40,031 bases of DNA from Planctomycetota bacterium. GTDB taxonomy: Bacteria > Planctomycetota > JAJSAM01 > JAJVHW01. The position numbers and the translations under genes were made by a program. Positions 29,529-36,913 of the stretch are shown piece by piece. Position 1 is the stretch's first letter, and every line of letters begins with the position of its first letter. Below the pieces are notes generated by a model. It was not told the DNA's origin and ran no database searches. It was given only the letters and a program-made list of their open reading frames with translations. Location: assembly GCA_021414065.1 (NCBI GenBank), contig JAIOPE010000067.1:1-40031 (forward strand), in the 5' to 3' direction.

Positions 29529-30095
29529 TCAGAAACCGCGACGCTCGAGTTCAGCGCGCAGCCGCTCGATCGCCCGCAGCCGCATCGGGCCAACACTCCC
29601 GACTGCGAGTCCGAGGCGTCCTGCGATTTCCGCGTACGACAGCGGCACGTCGCAGAGGAAAAGATCGTGAACGAGATCACGGTCTCTTTCGGGGAGCGCA
29701 GCTAGCGCCTCGTCGAGAAGACGTTGCTGCTCCGCCATCTCCTGGAGACGTTCAGGCAGCGACGCGTTGCCGTCTTCCATGGCCTGGAGCGTGTCGTTGT
29801 CGCGCACGGGCAGGCGCCGACGGCGGATGAGATTGCGCGTCTCCCACGCGGCGATCGCGGCGAGCCAGCGAACGAACACGTCGTCTGCCTCGCCGCTCGG
29901 GGGCGCGGCGCGCGTCACGGCCGTCAGCCAAGTGGCCTGGTAGACGTCGTCGCAGTCTTCGGGCTGGAGCCCGAAGCGGCGCGGCACTGCGTAGACGAGG
30001 CGCCCGAACTTCTTGTGCAAGGCGTCCCAGTCGGGTCGCTCCGTCGGAGGCGGAGAGTCCGTGTCGGGCGGTGCAGCTCGGTCTTGGGCGAACAT
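29529..30095 (-). CDS. ECF-family sigma factor of the CHAT operon
   Basis: A 188-residue sigma factor. Region 2 (about 20-95) has the WDALHKKFGRLVYAVPRRFGL start and a DVYQATWLTA segment, with WETRNLIRRRR following. Region 4 (about 120-185) has the helix-turn-helix SYAEIAGRLGLAVGSVGPMR. The GSVGPMRLRAIERLR ending is typical of ECF groups frequent in Actinobacteria and Planctomycetota. I chose ATG 30095 because upstream codons in the frame are not family-like. Downstream on the same strand are the anti-sigma-like protein and TPR-CHAT protease. A GGAACAA element on the minus strand, about 35 bases upstream, is an ECF-type -35 candidate, so the gene may be autoregulated. Confidence 0.9.
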   Translation of the reverse strand: MFAQDRAAPPDTDSPPPTERPDWDALHKKFGRLVYAVPRRFGLQPEDCDDVYQATWLTAVTRAAPPSGEADDVFVRWLAAIAAWETRNLIRRRRLPVRDNDTLQAMEDGNASLPERLQEMAEQQRLLDEALAALPERDRDLVHDLFLCDVPLSYAEIAGRLGLAVGSVGPMRLRAIERLRAELERRGF

Positions 30096-30129
30096 GCCGG
30101 CACATGAAGGAACGCGCGTGGCCGGGGGA

Positions 30130-30167
30130 TTGTTCCGGTCACCGGCCGGATGCCCGCCGAGGAACAA
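30130..30167. promoter_or_regulatory. Back-to-back GGAACAA elements in the sigma/amidase divergent region
   Basis: TTGTTCC (30130-30136) and GGAACAA (30161-30167) form a perfect seven-base inverted repeat with a 24-base spacer. Read outward, each gives GGAACAA, similar to the GGAAC -35 element of many ECF sigma factors: one toward the sigma gene (-), one toward the amidase gene (+). GGCCACG follows both at similar distance. Clear -10 elements are not obvious. Confidence 0.45.
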
Positions 30168-30205
30168 CCAGCGTCGGCCACGGCGCATCAGCGAGGATCG
30201 TGCGC

Positions 30206-31240
30206 ATGGTCGCTCGAACGCAGAGTCTCCGACAAGGGTTGTTCGTGATTTCCCTTCTGATCGTGACGGTGGCGGGCGTGGCGGGATGCGCCACGCACCG
30301 ACCGGTCGCGCCGTCGCGTCGCCCCGCAGCGTCGGCTTCGAAGGTCCCGGTGCGGCGTGCCGCCGGGCGTCTGCTCGTCGCCGGCGCGTCGCTCCCCGTA
30401 GGCGTGGCGATCACCGGGCCGAACGACGCGGGGGGCTTCGACGGCGCCCTGGAGCGCTGCGCGTTCACGCCCGGCCGCGTGCTGCCCGCGGCGCCGGCGC
30501 TCGGCTGCGACATCCCGCAGCGGTACGGCGTGCGATCCACGGACGGCCTCGCGGCCGACGTCGCCGCCCGCGTCGCAGGCTCGGGCTACGACCAGGCGTC
30601 GCTTGCGGCGCGCATCGACCAGGTCATCCTCCACTACGACGCCGCCGGCACGTCGCGTCGGTGCTTCGAAGTGCTGCACGACGAACGGGGGCTCTCGAGT
30701 CACTTCCTGCTCGACGTGGACGGGCGCCTCTACCAGACGCTCGACCTCGCGCACCGCGCGCGTCACGCCACCATCGCCAACGACCGCTCCATCGGGATCG
30801 AGATCGCGCACGTCGGCGCGTATCCGGACGAATCGTCGTTCGAGCCGATGTACGCCGCGGGCCCGCACGGTCTGGAACTGCGGCCCGCCGCGCGACTGCT
30901 CCCGCCGCCCGGTGCTCCGTTCGCTCTCGGGCGACCCGGCTGGTTCCGCGGCGACATCAACGGCCGCGCACTCGTCCAGCCGGATTACACGGAGGCGCAG
31001 TACCGCACGCTCGAAGCGCTGCTCCCGGAACTCTGCCGCGTGTTCCCGCGGATCGCCGCGCGCATCCCCCGCGACGCGTCGGGCGCGGTGCGCGACGACG
31101 CTCTCGAATCGTCCGAGCTGACCGCGTTCCGCGGCGTCCTCGGGCACTTCCACGTGCAGCGCGACAAGACCGACCCGGGGCCCGCATTCGACTGGGAGAG
31201 GATCTCCCGGGCGCTCAGCGCCCCCGTCGCGCGTCCCTGA
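30206..31240 (+). CDS. Lipoprotein N-acetylmuramoyl-L-alanine amidase (amidase_2, AmiD-like)
   Basis: A 344-residue cell-wall amidase that cuts between muramic acid and the first peptide residue. The signal sequence ends in the lipobox VAGC with Cys28. The amidase_2 fold runs about 125-325: QVILHYDAAG holds the first zinc His, NDRSIGIEIAHVG is the family core, and GHFHVQRDKTDPGPAFDW carries the late zinc His and substrate Lys/Asp. The long insertion around 205-245 is Pro/Gly-rich. ATG 30206 has GAGG nine bases upstream. The gene is divergent from the CHAT-operon sigma factor and may share its control through the GGAACAA elements. Confidence 0.9.
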   Translation: MVARTQSLRQGLFVISLLIVTVAGVAGCATHRPVAPSRRPAASASKVPVRRAAGRLLVAGASLPVGVAITGPNDAGGFDGALERCAFTPGRVLPAAPALGCDIPQRYGVRSTDGLAADVAARVAGSGYDQASLAARIDQVILHYDAAGTSRRCFEVLHDERGLSSHFLLDVDGRLYQTLDLAHRARHATIANDRSIGIEIAHVGAYPDESSFEPMYAAGPHGLELRPAARLLPPPGAPFALGRPGWFRGDINGRALVQPDYTEAQYRTLEALLPELCRVFPRIAARIPRDASGAVRDDALESSELTAFRGVLGHFHVQRDKTDPGPAFDWERISRALSAPVARP

Positions 31241-31270
31241 CGTCTGCGTCGGCTACGTCTGCGTCGGCTA
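31241..31270. repeat. Perfect 15-base tandem duplication between convergent genes
   Basis: CGTCTGCGTCGGCTA occurs twice in direct succession (31241-31255 and 31256-31270). The second copy contains the stop codon of the selenoprotein gene, so a TAG occurs again 15 bases later. It starts at the base after the amidase stop codon. It is probably a local slippage duplication. Confidence 0.75.
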
Positions 31271-31507
31271 CGCCGGCGCGCGGAGTTGGACGAGCCGCAG
31301 CACGTCCGACTCGTCGGGGAACTGCCCCGACTTCAACTTCGAGTAGACGCGTTCGCCGTCCACGTCCACCTCGAAGCAGCCCCCTTTCGAGGGGACCATC
31401 TCGAGCGACGCGATCTTGCGCTTGAGCGTGGAGAGAAGGAGGTCCGCCAGGCTCACGGCCTGGGGTTCGTAGTTTCAAACGGCGCAGTATTCGATGCGGA
31501 GTTTCAT
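31268..31507 (-). CDS. SelW/Rdx-family selenoprotein, UGA read as selenocysteine
   Basis: A 79-residue thioredoxin-like protein of the SelW/Rdx family. Read from ATG 31507, codon 11 is TGA (31475-31477), and the surrounding residues give MKLRIEYCAV-U-NYEPQAVSLA. The redox motif is CAVU (residues 8-11), where family members have CxxC or CxxU. The rest matches the family: VPSKGGCFEVDVDG, then SGQFPDESDVL. A stem-loop follows the UGA at the spacing of bacterial SECIS elements. Reading from GTG 31456 instead, after the UGA, would remove the first strand and the redox motif. SelW proteins act in redox defence, substrate unknown. TACGCT lies six bases before the ATG, with no Shine-Dalgarno site. 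Confidence 0.88.
31447..31463 (-). ncRNA. Bacterial SECIS-like stem-loop in the selW message
   Basis: On the minus strand CCAGGC-CGTGA-GCCTGG forms a perfect six-base-pair stem with a five-base loop. The stem begins 11 bases and the loop 18 bases after the UGA, inside the coding sequence. The loop has G at its second position. Known bacterial SECIS elements have the loop about 16-37 bases after the UGA with a G among its first two bases, so both conditions hold. SelB would bind here. Confidence 0.75.
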
Positions 31508-31513
31508 CCCCGG

Positions 31514-31519
31514 AGCGTA
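31514..31519 (-). promoter_or_regulatory. Candidate -10 box of a leaderless selW transcript
   Basis: TACGCT on the minus strand, in the string GCTACGCTCCGGGGATG, ends six bases before the selW ATG. There is no Shine-Dalgarno sequence. Confidence 0.45.
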
Positions 31520-31601
31520 GCGCCCCCGCGATCCACGAGGCGGCGATTCGGAGCGGCAGGCCGCCCGCCGTGGAAACCCCCGACCGCCGCGGCGTACGCG
31601 G

Positions 31602-31607
31602 TAGCTT
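31602..31607 (+). promoter_or_regulatory. Candidate -10 box of a leaderless amidohydrolase transcript
   Basis: TAGCTT in GGTAGCTTGCGCGACATG ends seven bases before ATG 31615. With the selW box it makes a short divergent promoter region of 107 bases. Confidence 0.45.
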
Positions 31608-31614
31608 GCGCGAC

Positions 31615-33186
31615 ATGGCGACGCCCGAGACCCGACCCGACCTGATCGTGTGCGGATCCCGGGTCCAGGGCGTGGACGGATGCGACGCGGTCGCGATCAC
31701 GGGCGATCGCATCACGGCGGTCGGCGGGCGCGCGGGCATGCTCGCCCTGCGGGGGCCCGAGACGCTCGTGCTCGACCGACCCCGCGCTCTCGTCTGCGCC
31801 GGGTTCCACGACGCGCACGCCCACCTCCTGCCGCTCGCCGAAGCGCGCATGGAGATCGACCTCCACGGTCTCGACCTCGGTCGAATCAGGGATGCCGTCG
31901 CGGCGGCGGCGGCGAAGGCCCATCCGTCGCGCTGGATCGTGGGCCGCGGGTTCGACCCCGAGCTTTTCCGCGCGTCGGGAACGACGGCGCGTGCACTGCT
32001 CGATCCCGTGGCCGCAAAGCACCCGGTGCTGCTGCGTTCGCACGACTATCACGCCGTGGCGATGAACTCGGCCGGACTCCTCGCGACGGGCTTCCTCCCG
32101 CCGATGCCGGGATCCGTCGGCGTCATCGACACCGACAGCGCGGGCGAGCCGACCGGCATCCTCAGGGAACTCGCCGCGATGGCGGCTTCCGCCCAGTGCA
32201 ACGACCGCACGCCCGAGGAGGCGTCGCGCGCGGCGATCGAGGCGAGTTTCGAACTCGCCCGCGCCGGCATCACCGCCCTGCACGACATGAGCGGCTCGCG
32301 ACCCCACGAGTTGCTGCGCACGCTCGATGAGATGGGTTGCCTCCCGCTCGACGTGTTCGCGACCCTTTCGCCCCAGGACACCGCGGATCCGGCGGCCGTC
32401 GCCGACGCGACCCGGCCGGGCCGTCGCTTCCGCGTGGTCGGGATGAAGACGTTCCTCGACGGCGCGCTCGGGTCGCGCACGGCGCATCTGCTCGAACCGT
32501 ACGAAGACGACGCCTGCCACCGCGGGGTCGAGGTCGTCTCGAAGGCGCAGGCGATCGAGGCGGTCACCGCAGCGGCCGCCGCGGGGGTGCCGTCGTATCT
32601 CCACGCCATCGGCGACGCCGCCGTGCGGACCGCGCTCGACGTGCTCGCGGCCACACGCGACCCGCAGGGCCGGCGTCTCCGCCACCGGATCGAGCACGCG
32701 CAGATGATCCACGACGCCGACCTCCCGCGGTTCGCGGCGTCGGGGATCGTCGCGTCGCTCCAGCCGGTACACATGGCTCTCGACGCGCCGCTCGTCCACC
32801 GACACTGGGGAAGCAGGTCGCGCGAGGCCTTCCCGGTGCGGCGACTCCTCGACAGCGGGGCGCGCGTCGCGTTCGGGTCCGACACGCCGATCGAGACGTT
32901 CGACGTCGCGCAGGGCCTCGCCTGCGCCGTGCTCCGCACCGGCCGCGACGGCACGGTCCTTCACGCAGAGGAGGCCGTGACCGTGACCGAGGCGATCGAC
33001 GCGTACACGAGCGGCGCCGCCTGGGCGGCGGGCGTCGAGCGCGACTGCGGCACGATCCGCACCGGTGCGCTCGCGAGTCTGACCCTGCTCTCGGAGGACG
33101 TCGTCCGGCACCCGGCGGCGCTCGCCGACGTGCGTTGCGCCGCGACGATCGTCCGCGGCGAAGTGCTGCACGAGATCCCCGCGTGA
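31615..33186 (+). CDS. Metal-dependent amidohydrolase (amidohydrolase_3, YtcJ-like)
   Basis: A 523-residue TIM-barrel hydrolase with the small beta domain formed by both ends. The metal motif FHDAHAH gives His68 and His70. The barrel continues with VGMKTFLDGALGSRTAH, HAIGDAAV, EHAQMI and FGSDTPIE, which supply the remaining metal and acid residues. Members of this subfamily hydrolyse cyclic amides or N-acyl groups; the substrate cannot be assigned. The ATG lacks a Shine-Dalgarno site and follows a TAGCTT box. Its last codon overlaps the radical SAM gene by GTGA, so the two form one operon, perhaps with murJ. Confidence 0.9.
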   Translation: MATPETRPDLIVCGSRVQGVDGCDAVAITGDRITAVGGRAGMLALRGPETLVLDRPRALVCAGFHDAHAHLLPLAEARMEIDLHGLDLGRIRDAVAAAAAKAHPSRWIVGRGFDPELFRASGTTARALLDPVAAKHPVLLRSHDYHAVAMNSAGLLATGFLPPMPGSVGVIDTDSAGEPTGILRELAAMAASAQCNDRTPEEASRAAIEASFELARAGITALHDMSGSRPHELLRTLDEMGCLPLDVFATLSPQDTADPAAVADATRPGRRFRVVGMKTFLDGALGSRTAHLLEPYEDDACHRGVEVVSKAQAIEAVTAAAAAGVPSYLHAIGDAAVRTALDVLAATRDPQGRRLRHRIEHAQMIHDADLPRFAASGIVASLQPVHMALDAPLVHRHWGSRSREAFPVRRLLDSGARVAFGSDTPIETFDVAQGLACAVLRTGRDGTVLHAEEAVTVTEAIDAYTSGAAWAAGVERDCGTIRTGALASLTLLSEDVVRHPAALADVRCAATIVRGEVLHEIPA

Positions 33187-34064
33187 GCGAGGTGCTTCCG
33201 CCGCATCGGTCGCATCCGCGCACGCTCGGCGCGCAACGGTACGTCTACGCCGTGCTCTCGCGGCGGGCGGGCGGGATCTCGATCGGCGTGAACCTCTCGC
33301 CGCACAAGGCCTGCAACTTCGACTGCACGTACTGCCAGGTGGACCGGCGGACTTCCGGGAGCGAGAAGACCGTGGACCTCGCGGTGCTGGGCGACGAGGT
33401 GCGCGCGACGTTCGAGGCCGCGTCCTCGGGCGCGCTCGCCGCCGAGCCGCGGTTCCAGTCCGCCCCGGTCGAGTTGCGGCGCATCGTGGACGTGGCGTTC
33501 TCGGGCGACGGCGAACCGACGAACGAGACGTGGTTCGCCGAAGCCGCGCGGATGGTCCACGCGGAGCGCGCGGCGGCGGGGCTCGCGGTCCCGATCCGCG
33601 TGATCACGAACGCGACCGTGCTGCACCTGCCGCGCGTGGCGGAGACGCTGCGAGCTCTCGATGCGCCGGGCCCGGGCGGCGCCGGTCTGGATGTCTGGGC
33701 GAAGCTCGACGCCGGCACCGACGAGTACTACCGCCTCGTGGACCGCACGCGCGTGCCGTTCGACCGCGTCGTCGGGAACCTGCTGCTGTGCGCTCGCGAG
33801 CGGACGATCACCGTGCAGTCGCTCTTCGCGAGGCACCACGGCGAGCCGCCGGCGTCGGCGGAGATCGACGCGTGGGCCGCTCGGCTCCGCGGGATCGCGG
33901 ACGGCGGCGGACGCGTCGGCTGGGTGCAGGTGCACACCGTCTCGCGCCCGCCGGCGGAGTCGTTCGTGCAACCGCTGACGATGGCCGAGTTGGAACGCAT
34001 CGCAGTCGCCGCGCGCGACGCGATCCCGTCGGCGTCCGTCGTCGCGTACCGCGGCGCCGCGTGA
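33183..34064 (+). CDS. Radical SAM protein (COG0731-like)
   Basis: A 293-residue radical SAM enzyme starting at GTG 33183 inside a GTGA overlap. The iron-sulfur motif C-x3-C-x2-C is Cys44, Cys48 and Cys51 in KACNFDCTYCQVD. The preceding GVNLSPHKACN and the later SGDGEPTNE and VITNATVLH fit the COG0731/Tyw1-like group, whose bacterial members are mostly of unknown function. Bacteria lack wybutosine, so the role is different from Tyw1. The sequence then continues as a TIM-barrel with no extra cluster motif. It is followed by murJ after seven bases. Confidence 0.9.
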   Translation: MSEVLPPHRSHPRTLGAQRYVYAVLSRRAGGISIGVNLSPHKACNFDCTYCQVDRRTSGSEKTVDLAVLGDEVRATFEAASSGALAAEPRFQSAPVELRRIVDVAFSGDGEPTNETWFAEAARMVHAERAAAGLAVPIRVITNATVLHLPRVAETLRALDAPGPGGAGLDVWAKLDAGTDEYYRLVDRTRVPFDRVVGNLLLCARERTITVQSLFARHHGEPPASAEIDAWAARLRGIADGGGRVGWVQVHTVSRPPAESFVQPLTMAELERIAVAARDAIPSASVVAYRGAA

Positions 34065-34071
34065 ACCGCCG

Positions 34072-35679
34072 ATGAATCAACCCGTCGCGAAGCCCCCTCA
34101 CGAGCACGCCCGCGGCGCCGGGTTCGGCAGCAAGGCCGCCATGGTGTCGGGCGCGACGATGATCTCCCGCATCCTCGCGCTCGTCCGTGAGCAGCTCTAC
34201 GCCGCACTGTTTTCGGCGTCGATGGTCTCCGACGCCTACCAGGTCGCGTTCCGCATCCCCAACCTGCTCCGCGATCTCTTCGCCGAGGGCGCGCTCTCCG
34301 CCGCGTTCGTGCCGACGTTCACCGACCGGCTGAAGAACGAGAGCCGCGAGGCCGCGTTTCGGCTCGCCAACGTCGTGATCGGTGCCGTGCTGCTCGTCGT
34401 CGGACTGCTCACGATCGTGGGAATCGCGATCGCGCCGGGAATCGTCCACCTCCTCGCGGACGACTTCGCGAAGACGCCCGGGAAGTTCGAGCTCACGGTC
34501 GAGCTGACGCGCGTGATGTTCCCGTTCCTGCCGTTCGTCTCGCTCGCGGCGGTGGCGATGGGACAGCTCAACGCGCAGGAGCGATTCGGCCTCCCGGCGC
34601 TCGCATCCGCCACGTTCAACGTCGTCGCGATCGCAGCGGGCGTCGGCCTTCACTTCGCGAAACTGGACCCGCGCGACGCGGTGCTCGGATGGTCCGTGGC
34701 GACGGTACTCGGCGGGCTGGTGCAACTCCTCGTCCAGGTTCCCGCGCTGCGGAAGACGGGCTTCCGATTCCGCCCGCGCATCGACCTTCGCGACCCGGGG
34801 CTGCGGCGCATCGCCATGCTGATGGCGCCCGCGACCGTCGGTCTCGCCGCGACGCAACTCAACATCTTCGTGAACACGTCGTTCGCGGCCGGCGTGCCCG
34901 GCGCGGTCTCGTGGCTGAACTACGCGTTTCGCCTGATGCAGCTTCCGATCGGCGTGTTCGGCGTCGCGGTGGCGACGATCGCAGCAACGCGGCTCGCCCA
35001 CGCCGCGGCCGCGAAGGACACGGCCGGGATGAGTGCGACGCTGAGCCACGGGCTGCGTCTCGTGGCGTTCCTCACCGTGCCCTGCACGATCGCGTTCATC
35101 TTCCTCGCCGAGCCGATCGCACGCCTGCTCTTCGAGCACGGCAGGTTCCGCCCGAGCGACACCGTTGCGACGGCCGCGGCACTGGTCCCGTACGCGACGG
35201 GCCTCTACTGCTACTCGGCCGTGAAGGTGGCCGCGCCGGCGTTCTACGCACTCGGCCGCACGCGCGTTCCGCTCGTCGCCTCGCTTTCGGCGGTCGCGGC
35301 GAACGTGGCGCTCAACTTCGCTCTCTTCCCGATCTACGGGTATCCCGGCCTTGCACTGGGGACGGCTCTGGCCGCCACGGTCAACTTCGCCATCCTCGTG
35401 ATCGCGTTCCACCGGACGGCCGCGCGCCTCGACGCCCGGCCGCTCGCGAGTCATCTGACCCGCGTACTCGTGGCGTCGTGTGTCTGCGGGGGCGCTGCGC
35501 TGGCGGCGGACCGGGGAGTCGAGTCGCTGCTCGGCATCGAACGGCTGATCCCGCGCCTCGTCGCGGTGGCGGCCGCGATCCTCACGGGCGTCGTCACCTA
35601 CGGCCTCGCGTGCCGCCTCCTGCGGATCGCGGAACTCGACGAGTTCAACGCGATGGTCCGCCGTCGCGTGCGGAGGTAG
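34072..35679 (+). CDS. murJ: Lipid II flippase MurJ
   Basis: A 535-residue integral membrane protein with about 14 hydrophobic helices. It moves lipid II across the inner membrane for peptidoglycan synthesis. The N-terminal block around MVSGATMISRILALVREQLYAALF and RIPNLLRDLFAEGALSAAFVPTF is the family signature. The charged residues of the central cavity (Arg in ALVREQ, Arg in FRIPN) are kept. The length is normal. ATG 34072 is seven bases after the radical SAM stop; no Shine-Dalgarno site is evident, so coupling is likely. Its stop overlaps the candidate -10 box of the next gene. Confidence 0.95.
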   Translation: MNQPVAKPPHEHARGAGFGSKAAMVSGATMISRILALVREQLYAALFSASMVSDAYQVAFRIPNLLRDLFAEGALSAAFVPTFTDRLKNESREAAFRLANVVIGAVLLVVGLLTIVGIAIAPGIVHLLADDFAKTPGKFELTVELTRVMFPFLPFVSLAAVAMGQLNAQERFGLPALASATFNVVAIAAGVGLHFAKLDPRDAVLGWSVATVLGGLVQLLVQVPALRKTGFRFRPRIDLRDPGLRRIAMLMAPATVGLAATQLNIFVNTSFAAGVPGAVSWLNYAFRLMQLPIGVFGVAVATIAATRLAHAAAAKDTAGMSATLSHGLRLVAFLTVPCTIAFIFLAEPIARLLFEHGRFRPSDTVATAAALVPYATGLYCYSAVKVAAPAFYALGRTRVPLVASLSAVAANVALNFALFPIYGYPGLALGTALAATVNFAILVIAFHRTAARLDARPLASHLTRVLVASCVCGGAALAADRGVESLLGIERLIPRLVAVAAAILTGVVTYGLACRLLRIAELDEFNAMVRRRVRR

Positions 35680-35682
35680 TCT
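35677..35682 (+). promoter_or_regulatory. Candidate -10 box of a leaderless xdhC-like transcript
   Basis: TAGTCT in GGTAGTCTCTTCCCATG ends six bases before ATG 35689. Its first three bases are the murJ stop codon, so part of the match is forced. GGAGG at 35672-35676 is 12 bases from the ATG, too far for normal ribosome binding. Confidence 0.35.
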
Positions 35683-35688
35683 CTTCCC

Positions 35689-36576
35689 ATGACCCGACGA
35701 CCCGACCTGTTCGAAGAGGCGGCCGAACTCCGCGCCCGCGGCGCCGCCGCCGCGATGGCGACGGTGATCGGCGTACGCGGCTCGGCCCCGGCGCGCGACG
35801 CCATGCGCATGCTCGTCCTCGCCGACGGAACGACGCGGGGCACGGTCGGCGGGGGCGCGCTCGAGGACGACATCCGCCGTCTCGGGCTGGAGGTCATCGG
35901 CGACGACGCGAGCCGGCGCGCGACGCTCGAGATCTCGACCGAGGCGGCCGACGACTCCGAGATGGTCTGCGGCGGTGCCGTGGAGGTGTTCGTGGAGCCC
36001 ATCACCGTGCCGACGTGCTTCATCTTCGGTTCCGGGCACCTGGCGACGGCCGTGGCGCCCGTCGCTGCGGTCGCCGGTTTCCGCGTGGTCGTGGCCGACG
36101 ACCGACCGTCCCACGCCACGGCCGCGCGGTTTCCGGATGCTGCCGAGGTCCTCGCGAAGCCGTTCCCCGAAGTGTTCGCGGCGCTGGCGCCGAGGCTCGG
36201 ACCCGGGTCGTTCTGCGTGGTCGTCACCCGCAGTCACCGGCTCGACGAGGACTGCGTCGAGGCCTGCCTGCGGGCGTCGCCGCGCTGGGTCGGGATGATC
36301 GGGAGCTCGAACAAGGTGCAGCGGTGCCGCGACGCGCTGACGGCGCGGGGGCTCCCCGCGGCGCGCGTTGCGAGCCTGCGGGCGCCCGTGGGCCTCGATC
36401 TCGGCGCGGAGACCCACGGGGAGATCGCCGTGGCGATCGTCGCGGAGATGGTCGCCGTCCGCCGCCGGTCGCCGCTCGCGACGGCCGTCAAGACAGCGGG
36501 GATCCACACGGAGCCGGGCGTGGCGGCCACCGGGAAGAAGAAGTCTGCGGCACACGCACCGGGGAAGGTGCGGTAG
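35689..36576 (+). CDS. XdhC/CoxI-family molybdoenzyme maturation protein
   Basis: A 295-residue protein of the XdhC family, which helps insert sulfurated molybdenum cofactor into xanthine dehydrogenase-type enzymes. The N-terminal domain (about 1-105) has VIGVRGSAPAR, GGGALEDDIRR and MVCGGAVEVF. The Rossmann C-terminal domain (about 110-255) has FIFGSGHLATAVA, VVADDRP and the late VGMIGSSNK. A Lys/Ala-rich tail follows. No molybdenum hydroxylase genes are in the window, so the target enzyme is elsewhere. Start is ATG 35689 without a Shine-Dalgarno site. Confidence 0.92.
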   Translation: MTRRPDLFEEAAELRARGAAAAMATVIGVRGSAPARDAMRMLVLADGTTRGTVGGGALEDDIRRLGLEVIGDDASRRATLEISTEAADDSEMVCGGAVEVFVEPITVPTCFIFGSGHLATAVAPVAAVAGFRVVVADDRPSHATAARFPDAAEVLAKPFPEVFAALAPRLGPGSFCVVVTRSHRLDEDCVEACLRASPRWVGMIGSSNKVQRCRDALTARGLPAARVASLRAPVGLDLGAETHGEIAVAIVAEMVAVRRRSPLATAVKTAGIHTEPGVAATGKKKSAAHAPGKVR

Positions 36577-36913
36577 ACTCACGCCTGCCTGCCCAACCCA
36601 GCCGGAGGCTCGCGACGAACCCCGGCACCGAGCGAGACGTTCCCCAGGAGATGCTCTGTACCGTTCGCGACTCGTGCCTACCTCGTCGGGAACGCCGCTA
36701 CGAGGGCCGGGTCACGTGCTCCTCGGTCCGGCCCGGCCGCTCTGCGCTGCGGATGCGAGTCGTCAGACGCACCGACCGTCAATCCTCCCCGCCCAGCCCC
36801 CGCCCTCACGGGTCGAAGGGGGAAATGACTGGCCCCGCTTTCGGGGCGGTCCATAGCATCGCCAGTTCGTCCGGGCGCCCCCCTGCCCCGGCTCGTAAGG
36901 AGACTAGAAGCTC
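36577..36913. other. 337-base gap with several hairpins, possible leader or small RNA
   Basis: No convincing gene is present. Three perfect stems are visible: CCTCGT/ACGAGG (36681-36686, 36700-36705), GGGCCGG/CCGGCCC (36704-36710, 36728-36734) and GCCCCG-CTTT-CGGGGC (36832-36847). TAGACT at 36574-36579 in GGTAGACT and TAGCAT at about 36853 are candidate -10 boxes; the second would leave a leader of about 50 bases for the TPR gene, whose AAGGAG is at 36897-36902. A small RNA is possible but no known family was recognised. Confidence 0.35.

Noticed and set aside
31268-31456. A 62-residue protein starting at GTG 31456
   Set aside because: This removes the first strand and the redox motif of the SelW fold, and no Shine-Dalgarno site supports the GTG. 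The longer selenoprotein reading is better.
33808-36582. A 924-codon minus-strand open frame under murJ and the xdhC-like gene
   Set aside because: It is dominated by Arg, Asp, Glu and His without hydrophobic core pattern, and lies opposite two clear genes.
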